Origin: Bosea sp. AS-1
GTDB lineage: Bacteria; Pseudomonadota; Alphaproteobacteria; Rhizobiales; Beijerinckiaceae
Length of the DNA: 64,000 nucleotides
Direction: 5' to 3'
Assembly (NCBI RefSeq): GCF_002220095.1
Contig: NZ_CP022372.1
Location: forward strand, 840,501 to 904,500
Below, piece after piece: positions 33,376 through 42,532 of the stretch. A program made the translations under genes and the position numbers. The notes below the pieces were generated by a model. It saw only the letters and a list, made by a program, of their open reading frames with translations. It was not told the DNA's origin and ran no database searches. Each line of letters begins with the position of its first letter. Position 1 is the stretch's first letter.

Positions 33376-34248
33376 TCATTCGGCGTAGGACTGCGTCGCC
33401 CAGGCCGCCTTCAGCTTCGGGCCGACATGGGCGCCGAGCGGTCCGAACCACTTCATGTAGAGAGCTTCGGCCTCACCCGACTTGAACATCTTGCCCATCG
33501 TGTGATTGACGATCCAGAGGATGGTCGGGTTGAGCTTGGGCACCATGAAGCCCTGCGGCGCATAGCCGTATTCGTCTCCGACGATCTCCAGGGCGTCGGG
33601 CTTCTTCGACTGCTTGATCAGCCCGTAGAACGCCCCGTTGTCGCTGAAATAGGCGTCGGCGCGTCGCGTTTCGACGGCGATCAGCGCAGCGGCATGGTCG
33701 TCGACATTGAGGACGCGCAGGTTGAGTTTCCGCTCGGCCATGAGCTTCTTGAGGTCAGGCTCGCTGGTGCCACCGGTGGCGACGGCGACGATCTTGCCGT
33801 TCAGGTCGTCGTAATTCTTGATGTTGGAGCTCTTGAGAACCAGGAGCTGGCTGGCCGAGACGTGGCTGACGGACGAGAAATCGACCTGCTTGTTACGGCC
33901 GAAGGTGTTCACCGTGCCTTCGCATTCGAGGTCGATCGTGCCGTTGGCGACGAGCGCCTGCCGGTTCTGAATCGTCATCGGCACGTATTTGATCTTGATC
34001 TCGGGCAGATTCAGCTCGGTCTTGATGTCGTCGATGATGCGCTTGCAGAACTCGACGGCGTAGCCCGTCGGATTCTTGTTGTCGTCGAGATAGCTGAACG
34101 GGAACAGCGCCTCGCGGACGCCCATGGTGATGGTCTGCGTCTCCTTCAGCTTCTTGACGATCGCGTCGACCTCCTGGGCGCCGGCGGCCGAGCCCGCGAG
34201 GTTCAAGGCCAGAAAGGCGCCTGCGGCTGCAGCAAGATGGAATCTCAT
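33376..34248 (-). CDS. Periplasmic amino acid-binding protein, GltI-like (SBP family 3)
   Basis: A 290-residue receptor with a signal peptide (MRFHLAAAAGAFLALNLAGS, cleavage near AGA). It resembles glutamate/aspartate-binding GltI: ITMGVREALFPFSYLDDN, GYAVEFCKRIIDDI, LVANGTIDLECEGTVN and ADAYFSDNGAFYGL. The ATG at 34248 follows gggagag. It is the last gene of the operon. An opine rather than free glutamate is a plausible ligand, given the opine dehydrogenase gene 58 bases upstream. Confidence 0.91.
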   Translation of the reverse strand: MRFHLAAAAGAFLALNLAGSAAGAQEVDAIVKKLKETQTITMGVREALFPFSYLDDNKNPTGYAVEFCKRIIDDIKTELNLPEIKIKYVPMTIQNRQALVANGTIDLECEGTVNTFGRNKQVDFSSVSHVSASQLLVLKSSNIKNYDDLNGKIVAVATGGTSEPDLKKLMAERKLNLRVLNVDDHAAALIAVETRRADAYFSDNGAFYGLIKQSKKPDALEIVGDEYGYAPQGFMVPKLNPTILWIVNHTMGKMFKSGEAEALYMKWFGPLGAHVGPKLKAAWATQSYAE

Positions 34249-34305
34249 GGTTCTCTCCCTTTTGCGATTGCTCGCCTGATGCCCGCCCTCGATGGAGAAC
34301 GGTGT

Positions 34306-35376
34306 TTAGAATCCATTCCGGGCCAGTGCTTCCAGCCCTTCGCGCGTCGTTGTGTCGAAGCTGAGCGCGGGCAGGAGATCGTTCTCGCGGGTGAAGTCGC
34401 GCCCGTAAGCCGCCGACAGCAGGGTCAGCCCGGCTTCGTGCAACGTCGCAGGACGCCCGACGAGCCGGCCGAGCAGGACGGTCGGCAACAAGCCATAGGG
34501 GGCGTCTTCAAGGACGTAGCGGCTCTCCAGGGTCGTCGGACCGAAACCTCCCTTGCCGCGGCCGTGGAGCTCGGCATTCATCTCCGCGATGCTGCCGACC
34601 GGTAGCTGATAGGAAAAGGCATAGTGCTCGCGGATCGTCCTGACCGTGACACCAAAGGCCCCGGCGATGGCCAATCGCTCGGCGTCGAGCGCTTCCATCA
34701 CCCGTCCGACCGCAGGCGTGACGTTTTCCGCCTGGCCCCAGCTTTCACCGCGCTCCATCCGTGTCAGATTGAAGAGCGCGATCGCGAGGTGGTTCTGGGG
34801 ATTGAGATTGCTGAGCGCGATCGCAAGAAGCCCTTCGCGGAGGACGAAGCGCTCGCCGAACAGCGTGGTGCAGAGAGCCAGCGCTTCATCTGCAGCGTTC
34901 TCCGGCACCGTCGCGAGATCGATCTTCGAGCGTAGCGAGTTCACCGCGACCTCGGTCGCGGACGCCTTGCGGCCGGTCGTCAGTGTCGTGCCCCAGGCGA
35001 TGATCGGTGTGCGCAGCTTCCGCGCGGCCAGCAGCCGCGACAGATAGAGCGCGCCGAAGGACGCGTGCGAGCTGATGATGACGGGCTGCCCCTCCCTGAG
35101 GTGGGGGGCAATGGCGTCGAAGGCGAGCTTATGGGCATAGCCCGGCATCGCCAGCATCACGACATCGGCACTGGCGACGGCTTCCTCGGCGCTCGCGGCG
35201 ATGCGCGGACGGATGCTGGCTTCGATCGCTCCCGTTGCGAGCAGGGGCGCCCCGGCGGCGAGTGCCTCGGTGCTTCGGCCCGATGGCGACCAGAGCATCG
35301 GGTCATGCCCCATGATCGAGAGCTGGGCGGCGGCGCCGCAGGCCGCGGCCCCCGCGCCCAAGATACTAACGCGCAT
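34306..35376 (-). CDS. NAD/NADP octopine/nopaline dehydrogenase-family protein
   Basis: A 356-residue oxidoreductase with an N-terminal Rossmann motif (MRVSILGAGAAACGAAAQL) and a C-terminal opine dehydrogenase domain carrying the catalytic histidine block LSNLNPQNHLAIALFN. Such enzymes interconvert an amino acid plus a 2-oxo acid with an N-carboxyalkyl amino acid (opine). Lying inside an amino acid importer operon, it probably oxidises an imported opine to its amino acid and keto acid, although the reverse, opine or metallophore synthesis, is formally possible. Short segments also resemble ketopantoate reductase, a related fold. Confidence 0.87.
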   Translation of the reverse strand: MRVSILGAGAAACGAAAQLSIMGHDPMLWSPSGRSTEALAAGAPLLATGAIEASIRPRIAASAEEAVASADVVMLAMPGYAHKLAFDAIAPHLREGQPVIISSHASFGALYLSRLLAARKLRTPIIAWGTTLTTGRKASATEVAVNSLRSKIDLATVPENAADEALALCTTLFGERFVLREGLLAIALSNLNPQNHLAIALFNLTRMERGESWGQAENVTPAVGRVMEALDAERLAIAGAFGVTVRTIREHYAFSYQLPVGSIAEMNAELHGRGKGGFGPTTLESRYVLEDAPYGLLPTVLLGRLVGRPATLHEAGLTLLSAAYGRDFTRENDLLPALSFDTTTREGLEALARNGF

Positions 35377-35423
35377 ATGAGATCGCCTCTTCTGCTGAGC
35401 CGAAGCTCAAGGATGATATTGTT

Positions 35424-36023
35424 TCAACTGGCATTTCGTCCCTTTGACGATTTGCCGTAGAGCAGAACCATCAGCCCGCGCGACGGCTTCTCCGACGGGT
35501 TGCTGATGGAGTGCGGTACATCGACGGGATACCGCACCGTCTCTCCCTGCTTGAGCAGATGGCGCGACGCGCCGCTGGCGATGACGAATTCGCCCGACAG
35601 CGCCGTGAAATGCTCGACCGCGCCGGGCGCATGAGGCGCGCTGTCGAGGCAGCCGCCGGGCGCCACTTCGACATCGTACCACTCGATCGCGCCGGACAGG
35701 TTGGGAGGGCTCAGGATACGCAGCCGACAGGAATTGTCGGCGCTGCGGATCGTCGGCGTATGCTCCGGTGACAGCACCTCGATGAAGCTGTCGGCGCCGG
35801 CCGTCGCCTGCCCTTCGCCCAGGAGCGCGACGAAGTCGATTCCCAACCCGCGGGTCAGGCTCCAGAGCACGGCGAAGGTCGGGTTGGCCTCGCCCCGCTC
35901 GATCTGCGACAGCATCGATTTCGAAACGCCCGACAGCGCGGAGAGCTGCTGCAGGGTCAACGCCCGCTCCTTGCGCTGGCGTTGGAGAAGCGGGCCGATC
36001 TGGGGCGGGTTCAGCTCGCTCAT
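35424..36023 (-). CDS. XRE-family regulator with C-terminal cupin domain
   Basis: A 199-residue regulator: an N-terminal helix-turn-helix (about residues 9-65, LQQLSALSGVSKSMLSQIERGEANPT) followed by a cupin (about 115-195) with GGCLDSAPHAPGAVEHFTAL. The type is common before amino acid or amine catabolic genes, where the cupin binds the inducer. The ATG at 36023 lies seven bases after the ATPase stop, so the gene is inside the operon it likely controls. A candidate operator, ttccg-N6-cggaa, lies before the first gene of the operon. Confidence 0.92.
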   Translation of the reverse strand: MSELNPPQIGPLLQRQRKERALTLQQLSALSGVSKSMLSQIERGEANPTFAVLWSLTRGLGIDFVALLGEGQATAGADSFIEVLSPEHTPTIRSADNSCRLRILSPPNLSGAIEWYDVEVAPGGCLDSAPHAPGAVEHFTALSGEFVIASGASRHLLKQGETVRYPVDVPHSISNPSEKPSRGLMVLLYGKSSKGRNAS

Positions 36024-36030
36024 GGGCGGT

Positions 36031-36759
36031 TCAGTGCGTGAGGACCTGGTTGAGGAATTGCTTCGCCCGCTCCGACGAGGGTGCCGTGAAAAACTGTTCC
36101 TTGGGCGTGTCCTCGACGATCTCGCCGCGATCCATGAACAGGACGCGGTTCGCGACACGCTGGGCAAAGCCCATCTCATGGGTGACGACGATCATGGTCA
36201 TGCCCTCGACCGCGAGTTCCTGCATGACCTCCAGGACCTCGTTGATCATCTCCGGATCGAGCGCCGAGGTCGGTTCGTCGAAGAGCATCGCCTGCGGGTT
36301 CATCGCGAGGGCCCGTGCGATCGAGACGCGCTGCTGCTGCCCGCCCGAGAGCTGGGCCGGGCGGTTGCCGAGCTTGCCGCCGAGACCGACCCGCGTCAGA
36401 ATCTTCTCGGAGCGCTCGTCGGCTTCCTTCTGCGAGCGCTTGAGCACATGGACCTGCGCCAGGCTGACATTCTGCAGCGCGGTCATGTGCGGATAGAGCT
36501 CGAAACTCTGGAAGACCATGCCGATCCGCGCACGCAGGGCCGGCAGATCGGTCTTCGGCGAGGAGACCGAGACGCCGTCGACCGTGATCGTGCCGCGCTC
36601 GAACGGTACCAGTCCGTTGATGCATTTGATCAGCGTGCTCTTGCCGGAGCCCGAGGGGCCGCAGACCACCACGACTTCGCCCAGGCTGATCCTGGCCGAA
36701 CAGCCGCGCAGGATCTGCTGCGAACCGTAGAATTTGTGCACGTCGTCGAGAACGATCAT
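36031..36759 (-). CDS. Polar amino acid ABC transporter ATP-binding protein (GltL/GlnQ-like)
   Basis: A 242-residue ATPase with Walker [11 protein letters not shown]-loop [15 protein letters not shown], signature [20 protein letters not shown] and Walker [15 protein letters not shown]. The ATG at 36759 overlaps the stop of the permease gene by four bases (ATGA), so the two are translationally coupled. It drives the importer of the opine/glutamate-type operon. Confidence 0.93.
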   Translation of the reverse strand: MIVLDDVHKFYGSQQILRGCSARISLGEVVVVCGPSGSGKSTLIKCINGLVPFERGTITVDGVSVSSPKTDLPALRARIGMVFQSFELYPHMTALQNVSLAQVHVLKRSQKEADERSEKILTRVGLGGKLGNRPAQLSGGQQQRVSIARALAMNPQAMLFDEPTSALDPEMINEVLEVMQELAVEGMTMIVVTHEMGFAQRVANRVLFMDRGEIVEDTPKEQFFTAPSSERAKQFLNQVLTH

Positions 36760-37412
36760 GACGGGCGCCTTCTCCTGTAGAACTCGGCGAGCTTCGTGAT
36801 GGAGAGGCAGATCACCAGATAGACGACGGCGACCAGCGAATACATCTCGGTCGCACGCCCGTCGCGCGAGGCGACGACACTTGCGGCAGTGAGGAAGTCG
36901 TGCAGCGACACGACATAGACCAGGGAGGTGTCCTGAAAGACGATCACGATCTGGTTGAGGATCAGCGGACCCATCGCGCGCATCGCCTGCGGCATCACGA
37001 TCAGCCGCAACACCTGCCAGCGGCGCAGGCCGGTCGCCAGCCCCGCGTCGCTCTGTCCCTTGCGGACGCTGCCGATGCCGGCGCGAATGATCTCGCAATA
37101 GAAGGCCGCTTCGAACAAGACGAAGGCGATCAGGGCCGAGGTGAGGGAACCGACCGGCCTACCGATCGCGAGCGGCATCAGGAAATAGAACCAGAACAGC
37201 ACCAGCACCAGCGGCAACGAGCGCATTACCGTGACGTAGGCCGCTGCCGGGCCAGAGATCAGCCGATGCGTGGACAGCCGCATCAGCGCCAGCCCGAAAC
37301 CGACGATGAGGCCGCCTATCGTCGCGACCAGGACCAGCAGCGCGCTGAGCGCCATGCCTTCGGCGAGGAAGCCGGACGAGCGGGCGATGACGCCCCAGTC
37401 GAAATCGCTCAC
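36756..37412 (-). CDS. Amino acid ABC transporter permease (GltK-like)
   Basis: A 218-residue membrane protein with five predicted spans. The family signatures are [22 protein letters not shown] and the EAA loop [27 protein letters not shown] (in part). Four-base overlaps join it to the ATPase gene downstream and the companion permease gene upstream, giving a tightly coupled GltJKL arrangement. Confidence 0.91.
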   Translation of the reverse strand: MSDFDWGVIARSSGFLAEGMALSALLVLVATIGGLIVGFGLALMRLSTHRLISGPAAAYVTVMRSLPLVLVLFWFYFLMPLAIGRPVGSLTSALIAFVLFEAAFYCEIIRAGIGSVRKGQSDAGLATGLRRWQVLRLIVMPQAMRAMGPLILNQIVIVFQDTSLVYVVSLHDFLTAASVVASRDGRATEMYSLVAVVYLVICLSITKLAEFYRRRRPS

Positions 37413-38128
37413 GCCGTGGCCTTTCGCAACGCGGCCCCGCCGATCCGATTATCGATGAGACGCATCAGCCCGGTCGCGCACAGGCCGATGACCAGATAGC
37501 CGATCGTCGCGAAGGTGAAGGCCTCGAAGCCCTGGAAGGTGTAGTTCTCGACGTGGCGGCTCTGGGCGGTCAGCTCGAGCACGCCGATCGTCAGGCTGAG
37601 CGACGACAACTTGATCGTGATCAGGAATTCGGAAGTCAGGGGTCCGACGATGGCGCGCAAGCCCAGCGGCAGCGCGATCAACCGATAGGCCTGCATCGGT
37701 CGCAGGCCGGTCGCAAGCGCCGCCGGCAAAAGCGGTGCGCCGACGGCTTCGATGCCGGCGCGCACCTGCTCGGCCACGCGCGAGCCGGCAAACAGGCCAA
37801 TCGCGATCACCGCAGTGACGATCTCCGGATAAGGCAGATCGCGCTTCAGCCAGAGGCCGATACCGTCGGGGACAACCTCGGGGAGGACGAAATACCAGAG
37901 GAAGAGCTGAACGAGCGGCGGCACGCTGCGGAACACGTCGATATAGATGCCGGCCAGCAACCTCGTCGTGCGCGAGGGGGCGCTGCGGGCAACGCCGACG
38001 ACGATGCCGATCGTCAGCGCCACGGCCCAGCTCATGAGGCTGATCGCCAAGGTCAGGGCCAGGCCGCTCCACAGCCAGTCGACAAATGGCTCCCGTATCA
38101 GGACCGACCAGTCCCAGCGGTAATTCAT
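37409..38128 (-). CDS. Amino acid ABC transporter permease (GltJ-like)
   Basis: A 239-residue membrane protein and the first gene of the operon. Visible signatures are IDVFRSVPPLVQLFLWYFVLPE and the EAA loop AALATGLRPMQAYRLIALPLGLR. The stop overlaps the next permease start by four bases. The operon order (permease, permease, ATPase, XRE-cupin, opine dehydrogenase, receptor) is unusual in having the regulator and enzyme between ATPase and receptor. Confidence 0.91.
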   Translation of the reverse strand: MNYRWDWSVLIREPFVDWLWSGLALTLAISLMSWAVALTIGIVVGVARSAPSRTTRLLAGIYIDVFRSVPPLVQLFLWYFVLPEVVPDGIGLWLKRDLPYPEIVTAVIAIGLFAGSRVAEQVRAGIEAVGAPLLPAALATGLRPMQAYRLIALPLGLRAIVGPLTSEFLITIKLSSLSLTIGVLELTAQSRHVENYTFQGFEAFTFATIGYLVIGLCATGLMRLIDNRIGGAALRKATA

Positions 38129-38162
38129 CCGGCCCCACCCATGGCAATCGTGTTGCGTGCCG

Positions 38163-38178
38163 TTCCGTTATATCGGAA
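38163..38178. promoter_or_regulatory. Inverted repeat ttccg-N6-cggaa before the GltJ-like operon
   Basis: ttccg at 38163-38167 and cggaa at 38174-38178 form a symmetrical site with an A+T-rich centre (ttatat), 35-50 bases upstream of the first operon gene. It is placed to overlap the promoter and is a candidate operator for the XRE-cupin regulator encoded within the operon. The remaining 38179-38417 is A+T-richer but shows nothing I can assign. Confidence 0.4.
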
Positions 38179-38417
38179 TTGGCCCATCGCTCGGCGCGCT
38201 TGTCAATCCGGTTTCCGGCCGAGGATGGAAATTTAAAATCTCTGTCTCGGCGCATCGATAGCGGAAAATTTCTCATTTGGGGGAGTTGTGGTAATAATTT
38301 TATTCTGCCGCTGCTTGAGGGCTCTTGTCTGAAGCGTCGGATTGTCCGCTATAATGAAAGCACTGCGCCGGCAGCTGTGCCGGTGGCGAGAAAGCTGATC
38401 TCGACCCGGCTGCCATT

Positions 38418-39320
38418 CTAGCACGTCGTTTTGGTCCGCAGGGCGAGCCCGACCCCCATCAGGGTCAGCGTGATCGCGACGATCTCGCGCGCTTCCAAGG
38501 TGTCACCGAGGATCGGAACGGCCGAAACCGTTCCGATGATGGGCACGAGCAGCATCGCCGTGGCTGCGACCGATATCGGTAGCCGTTGGAGAGCTCCGAA
38601 CCAGGTCAGGTAACAGATCGCCATGGGGCCTGCCGCCATGTAGGCGAGACCCAGCATGCCGGGCGGCGACAAGGCCAGGATATGCGGCCGCTCCAGCAAC
38701 AGACCGAGGAAGACCATCGGCAAGCAGCCGAGCGCGACCTGCCAGGCCGTCAGCGCGATGAACGGCATCGGTGCCGGCCGGCTTCCCCGAACCGTGCCCA
38801 GGGCAAACAGGATCGCGGCCGCGAGCCCGAAGAGAATCCCGGGTGCCTTGCCGGCGTCGAAGTCCGGCCCGCCCATCAGTATCGCGATACCGGCAATGCC
38901 CAGGGTCAGCGCGAGCAGGCTTCGCGCTCCGGGCCGCTGTCGACGCAGCGGCCAAGCGATCAGCATCGCCCATATCGGCATCGAATAGGCGATCAGCGCA
39001 CCCTCCGACACCTTGAGCCAGTTCAAGGACAGCGCCGTGAAACCCATCCAGGCGAAGACATTGATCCCGGCAGCCAAGGCCAGCGACGCACCCGCTCCTG
39101 GCGGGATCGACAGGCGCTCGCCGCGCAGATGCGCCACGGCGGCGAGGCCGATGGCGCCGAGCAGCCCGGCGCTGCCGCGTGCAAACAGCGGCGGCCAGTC
39201 CTGCAGGACGAATTTGAGCACGGTCCAGTTCAGGCCCCAGCCGCAGGCCGTGACCATGAGAAGGATCTGGCCGAGCCCGGATTTGCGGGCCTCGGCGGTG
39301 GTGACCCGGTTGCTCGACAT
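38418..39320 (-). CDS. DMT-superfamily transporter (EamA type)
   Basis: A 300-residue inner-membrane protein with about ten hydrophobic spans arranged as two EamA repeats (about 20-145 and 160-295). The N-terminal stretch GLGQILLMVTACGWGLNWTV is typical. The family exports amino acids, metabolites or drugs. The ATG at 39320 is used; a GTG two codons upstream is possible. It is divergent from an Lrp-family regulator, the classical arrangement for an amino acid exporter and its inducer-sensing regulator. Confidence 0.9.
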   Translation of the reverse strand: MSSNRVTTAEARKSGLGQILLMVTACGWGLNWTVLKFVLQDWPPLFARGSAGLLGAIGLAAVAHLRGERLSIPPGAGASLALAAGINVFAWMGFTALSLNWLKVSEGALIAYSMPIWAMLIAWPLRRQRPGARSLLALTLGIAGIAILMGGPDFDAGKAPGILFGLAAAILFALGTVRGSRPAPMPFIALTAWQVALGCLPMVFLGLLLERPHILALSPPGMLGLAYMAAGPMAICYLTWFGALQRLPISVAATAMLLVPIIGTVSAVPILGDTLEAREIVAITLTLMGVGLALRTKTTC

Positions 39321-39449
39321 TCCCACGCGCCTTGCCGCGAAAGAATGCGGCGGTCGAATTCAGCGACGGGAATCCTGTCCGAGAACGCGTAACGGTTTTC
39401 GCCCAAATCAGCTAACAAGAGAGGAAGTCGGTCGAAATTGGAGCGGTTC

Positions 39450-39914
39450 GTGGCAAAATCAGTCGAGCTGGACAGCTTCGATCACGCGCTGCTGAGGGAG
39501 ATGCAGATCGACAACCAGACGCCGGCCCGCGTGCTCGCCGAGCGCGTGGGACTCTCGCAGAGCGCCGTATTGCGGCGGCTGCGCCGGCTTCGCGCCGAGA
39601 AAATCATCACGGCCGACATTTCCGTGGTGGACCCGGAAGTCATGGGCGTGCCGGTAACCGTGCATGTCCTCGTTTCGATCATCCAGGGCTCACGGACCTA
39701 TGCGGACTTCGGCCGGAAACTCCAGGCCCGGCCCGAGGTCAAGCAAGCATCCTACGTGACCGGAGGCGCCGACTTCGTCCTGCACCTGCAGGTCGAGAGC
39801 ATGGCCGCCTATGCCGAGTTCGCGCGAGAAGTCTTCCACGACGATCCCAACGTCGCCGAGTATCATACCTATATTTCGATGAGGCAGGTCGTGGGTCCGA
39901 CCGTGGGGCGGTAG
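39450..39914 (+). CDS. Lrp/AsnC-family transcriptional regulator
   Basis: A 154-residue regulator with an N-terminal helix-turn-helix (about residues 10-58, LDSFDHALLREMQIDNQTPARVLAERVGLSQSAVLRRL read in parts) and a C-terminal RAM effector domain. GTG at 39450 is preferred because ggag lies seven bases upstream; the TTG at 39438 is part of that region. It is divergent from the DMT exporter and probably controls it in response to an amino acid. Confidence 0.9.
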   Translation: MAKSVELDSFDHALLREMQIDNQTPARVLAERVGLSQSAVLRRLRRLRAEKIITADISVVDPEVMGVPVTVHVLVSIIQGSRTYADFGRKLQARPEVKQASYVTGGADFVLHLQVESMAAYAEFAREVFHDDPNVAEYHTYISMRQVVGPTVGR

Positions 39915-40045
39915 TCGGGGGCCAATCCAACGCCAGAGTGTCGCGGCACGGGCCTGTTTCAGCTTGGGTGGCTCGCGGTCTTTGATCCAGCGCAAAGACG
40001 CCTTCGGCTGGCCCGCTACACGTCGCTCGACGAAAGAGGGCGGGC

Positions 40046-40225
40046 ATGACCTTATCCGAGACGACGCGAAACAAGACGATCCTCACCATCGTCCTCCTGG
40101 CGGTGGTAGCGGCCGTGGCGGCTTGCACCCTGTTCAGCACGGGGCTTTTCCAGGTGGTTCTCTTCTCGATCATGGCCCTGTCGGCCGCGATCCTGTCGAC
40201 CTTCCTGATCGTGGCCCTGAACTAG
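40046..40225 (+). CDS. Small two-span membrane protein
   Basis: A 59-residue frame begins with ATG at 40046, preceded by gagggcggg, and ends with TAG at 40223-40225. After a polar N terminus (MTLSETTRNK) it has two hydrophobic segments (TILTIVLLAVVAAVAACTLF and VVLFSIMALSAAILSTFLIV), consistent with a small inner-membrane protein. I do not recognise a family. A strong hairpin follows 34 bases later. The codon pattern and ribosome binding site make it credible. Confidence 0.6.
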   Translation: MTLSETTRNKTILTIVLLAVVAAVAACTLFSTGLFQVVLFSIMALSAAILSTFLIVALN

Positions 40226-40258
40226 TTTCCGCGCAGGACGGCAGCACACTCGTTCCTT

Positions 40259-40290
40259 GAGGCAAGCGCCGGCTTATCGGCGCTTGCCTC
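40259..40290. terminator. 13-bp perfect hairpin, bidirectional terminator
   Basis: gaggcaagcgccg (40259-40271) pairs perfectly with cggcgcttgcctc (40278-40290) around gcttat. It sits between the end of the small membrane protein gene (40225) and the end of the PatB-like gene on the other strand (40322). The stem is long and G+C-rich; no long T-tract follows. Confidence 0.75.
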
Positions 40291-40321
40291 GTCTTCGATC
40301 TGTGCGCGCGGCCCGGCGTTG

Positions 40322-41506
40322 TTATTGCAGATCGGCGAAGGCGCTCTTCAGCCGGTCGATGGCCTCGACGACGACATCGCGCTGGGTGGCGATGTTGAAT
40401 CGCAGGAAGCCCTCGCCGCCTTTGCCGAAGGTCGGGCCGTGGTTGACCGCGATACGGGCCTGCTTCTGCACCCGTGCCGTGAATTCAGCCGGCTCCATGC
40501 CCGTCCCCGTGAAGTCCACCCAGGCGAGATAGGTCGCTTCGAGCGGCATGGAGCGCAGACCGGGAATGGCGTTCACGCCCTCGTCGAAGAGGCGGCGATT
40601 GGCATCGACATAGCCGTTCAGCGCGTCGACCCAGGTTGCGCCTTCCGGGCTGTAGGCTGCGGTCGCGGTCGCGATGCCGAAGGAATTCGGCGAGATGCCG
40701 AGAGCGTCCATGCGCCGGCGGAAGCGGGCCCGCAACGCCTCGTCGGGGATGATGACGTTGCCGATATGGGTGCCGGCGATGTTGAAGGTTTTGGTCGTTG
40801 CCGTCATCATGACCAGGCGATCCAGGATCTCTGGAGCCGCGACCGGCATGGCCAGATGCCGGTGGCCAGGCATGACGAGGTCGTGGTGAATCTCGTCGGA
40901 GACCAGGATGAGGTCGTGGCGCTTGCAGAAAGCCGCGATCTCCCGCAGCTCCTCCCGCGACCAGACGCGCCCGCCCGGATTGTGGGGCGAGCAGAGGATG
41001 AGCATGCGCTCGGTGCCGCGCATCCGTGCATCCCAACCGGGAATGTCGAGGACGTAACGGCCGTCAGCCATGGCGAGGGGGCATTCGACGACCTCTCTCC
41101 CGGCCGCGGCGACGATGCGTGCGAAGGCGTGATAGACAGGTGTCATCAGGACGACGCCATCGCCCGGGGCGGTGAAGGCGTCGACGCAGAGCGCCGTGCC
41201 ATTGACGAGGCCGTGCGTCGTGAAGATCGCGGCCGGCGAGACCTCCCAGCCATGCCGGTTCTGCATCCACCAGCGAATGGCATCGACATAGGCGCGATCG
41301 TCTCCGAAATAGCCGTAGACGCCATGGGCTGTCATCGCGTCCAGGGCAGCCTGCACGCAGGCCGGGGGACGGAAGTCCATGTCGGCAACCCACATCGCGA
41401 TGCCGCCGTCCGACGGCACGCCGTAGATCGGCTCCATCATGTCCCATTTGGCGGAGTGGGTGCCGCGGCGTTCGATCCGCTCTGAGAAATTCGGAGGAGT
41501 GTGCAT
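40322..41506 (-). CDS. PatB/MalY-like PLP-dependent C-S lyase or aminotransferase
   Basis: A 394-residue fold-type I PLP enzyme of the MalY/PatB (cystathionine beta-lyase-like) group. Key segments are MWVADMDFRPPACVQAAL, YGYFGDDRAYVDAI, LILCSPHNPGGRVWSREEL, VSDEIHHDLV and the PLP lysine in TATTKTFNIAGTHIG. The family cleaves cysteine conjugates to pyruvate, ammonia and a thiol, or transaminates. The ATG at 41506 follows ggagg. It is followed on the same strand by no other gene, and the XRE-cupin regulator gene lies upstream. Confidence 0.9.
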   Translation of the reverse strand: MHTPPNFSERIERRGTHSAKWDMMEPIYGVPSDGGIAMWVADMDFRPPACVQAALDAMTAHGVYGYFGDDRAYVDAIRWWMQNRHGWEVSPAAIFTTHGLVNGTALCVDAFTAPGDGVVLMTPVYHAFARIVAAAGREVVECPLAMADGRYVLDIPGWDARMRGTERMLILCSPHNPGGRVWSREELREIAAFCKRHDLILVSDEIHHDLVMPGHRHLAMPVAAPEILDRLVMMTATTKTFNIAGTHIGNVIIPDEALRARFRRRMDALGISPNSFGIATATAAYSPEGATWVDALNGYVDANRRLFDEGVNAIPGLRSMPLEATYLAWVDFTGTGMEPAEFTARVQKQARIAVNHGPTFGKGGEGFLRFNIATQRDVVVEAIDRLKSAFADLQ

Positions 41507-41682
41507 GGCGTTCCCGCAGTTTGCCGGCTTTCGCGTGCTGCCATAGCAGCTCCGCTTCCGGGAGGGCAGCCGATATGGATCGATGACCGGCATGCGCTGG
41601 TCGGCATTTCCCGCGGCGATACCGGGATCGAACGGGTTTGCCGCGGACTGAACAGACGGAGGCGGACGGCCGGCGAACCGGT

Positions 41683-42327
41683 TCAGCCGTCTCTGGCCGG
41701 CGCGCCCGAATGCAGGGTCGTAACCCAGATCACGCGAGCCACTGCCTGTTCGGGATTGTCGAACATGTGGGGCAGGGTGCTGGGGAAACAGACGCTGTCC
41801 CCTTCATCCAGCATATGGGGTTCGTGATCGAGCCAGATCCGGATCCGGCCGGAGAGAACGTAGACGGCCTTCTCCCCGACATGCTGGAAGAAGTCGGCCC
41901 CTGAGGAGGCGCCCGGATTCAAGGTCAGCTCGTAGATCTCGAGCGCTCCGCCCTGGGCCGGCGTCAACGACTCCTTCAGCACTCCGCTTGCCGTGAGGCG
42001 AAGGAGGCGCCTGTCATTTCGACGCACGATGTATTCCGACGACGGATCGGGAGCGTGCGGCTCGAAGAAGTAGGAAATCGGCACGCTGAGGGCGACGCTG
42101 AGCAGCCGCAGGCTGCGGATCGACGGTGAGGCGAGCGCCCGTTCCAGCTGGCTGATCATGCCGGTGGACAGCCCCGTGCGCTGCGCCAGATCCTGGATCG
42201 AGAGGCCTGCGCGCTGGCGCAGAAGGCGGACGGTTTCGCCAAGCCGGTGCTCGGCGTCCTCGGGCAGCACGATCGCCTCGCCCGCTGCCTTTTCCTGCCC
42301 TTCCGTTCCCGCGGCGTTCCTGCTCAT
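41683..42327 (-). CDS. XRE-family regulator with C-terminal cupin domain
   Basis: A 214-residue regulator with a helix-turn-helix at about residues 30-85 (LRQRAGLSIQDLAQRTGLSTGMISQLERALASP in parts) and a cupin_2 domain at about 125-205 (GEKAVYVLSGRIRIWLDHEPHMLDEGDSV in parts). It is divergent from the peptide-type importer operon at 42533 and 176 bases upstream of the PatB-like gene on its own strand, so it may control both. A small taac-aaaa-gtta inverted repeat at 42444-42455 lies in the divergent gap. Confidence 0.92.
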   Translation of the reverse strand: MSRNAAGTEGQEKAAGEAIVLPEDAEHRLGETVRLLRQRAGLSIQDLAQRTGLSTGMISQLERALASPSIRSLRLLSVALSVPISYFFEPHAPDPSSEYIVRRNDRRLLRLTASGVLKESLTPAQGGALEIYELTLNPGASSGADFFQHVGEKAVYVLSGRIRIWLDHEPHMLDEGDSVCFPSTLPHMFDNPEQAVARVIWVTTLHSGAPARDG

Positions 42328-42532
42328 CGATCGCCTCTCTGCCTGTTTCCCGTGTCGCCTAGCACAACCCGTCGTCGCTGGCGTGTCACCAGCGGGAGCA
42401 CGGTCGCGATTGACAGGCATTTTTAGCCATGTTGAAGTCAGCTTAACAAAAGTTAGAGGGATTGAAACTCCGCCCTTTGGGCGACGAATGGAGCACGCCG
42501 CGAAGAGCAGGCTTGCGGGGAGGAAACGCATC

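Noticed and set aside
42444..42455. taac-aaaa-gtta inverted repeat before the SBP family 5 gene
   Set aside because: Only a 4-bp arm; mentioned as context for the XRE-cupin regulator but too short to list as an operator.
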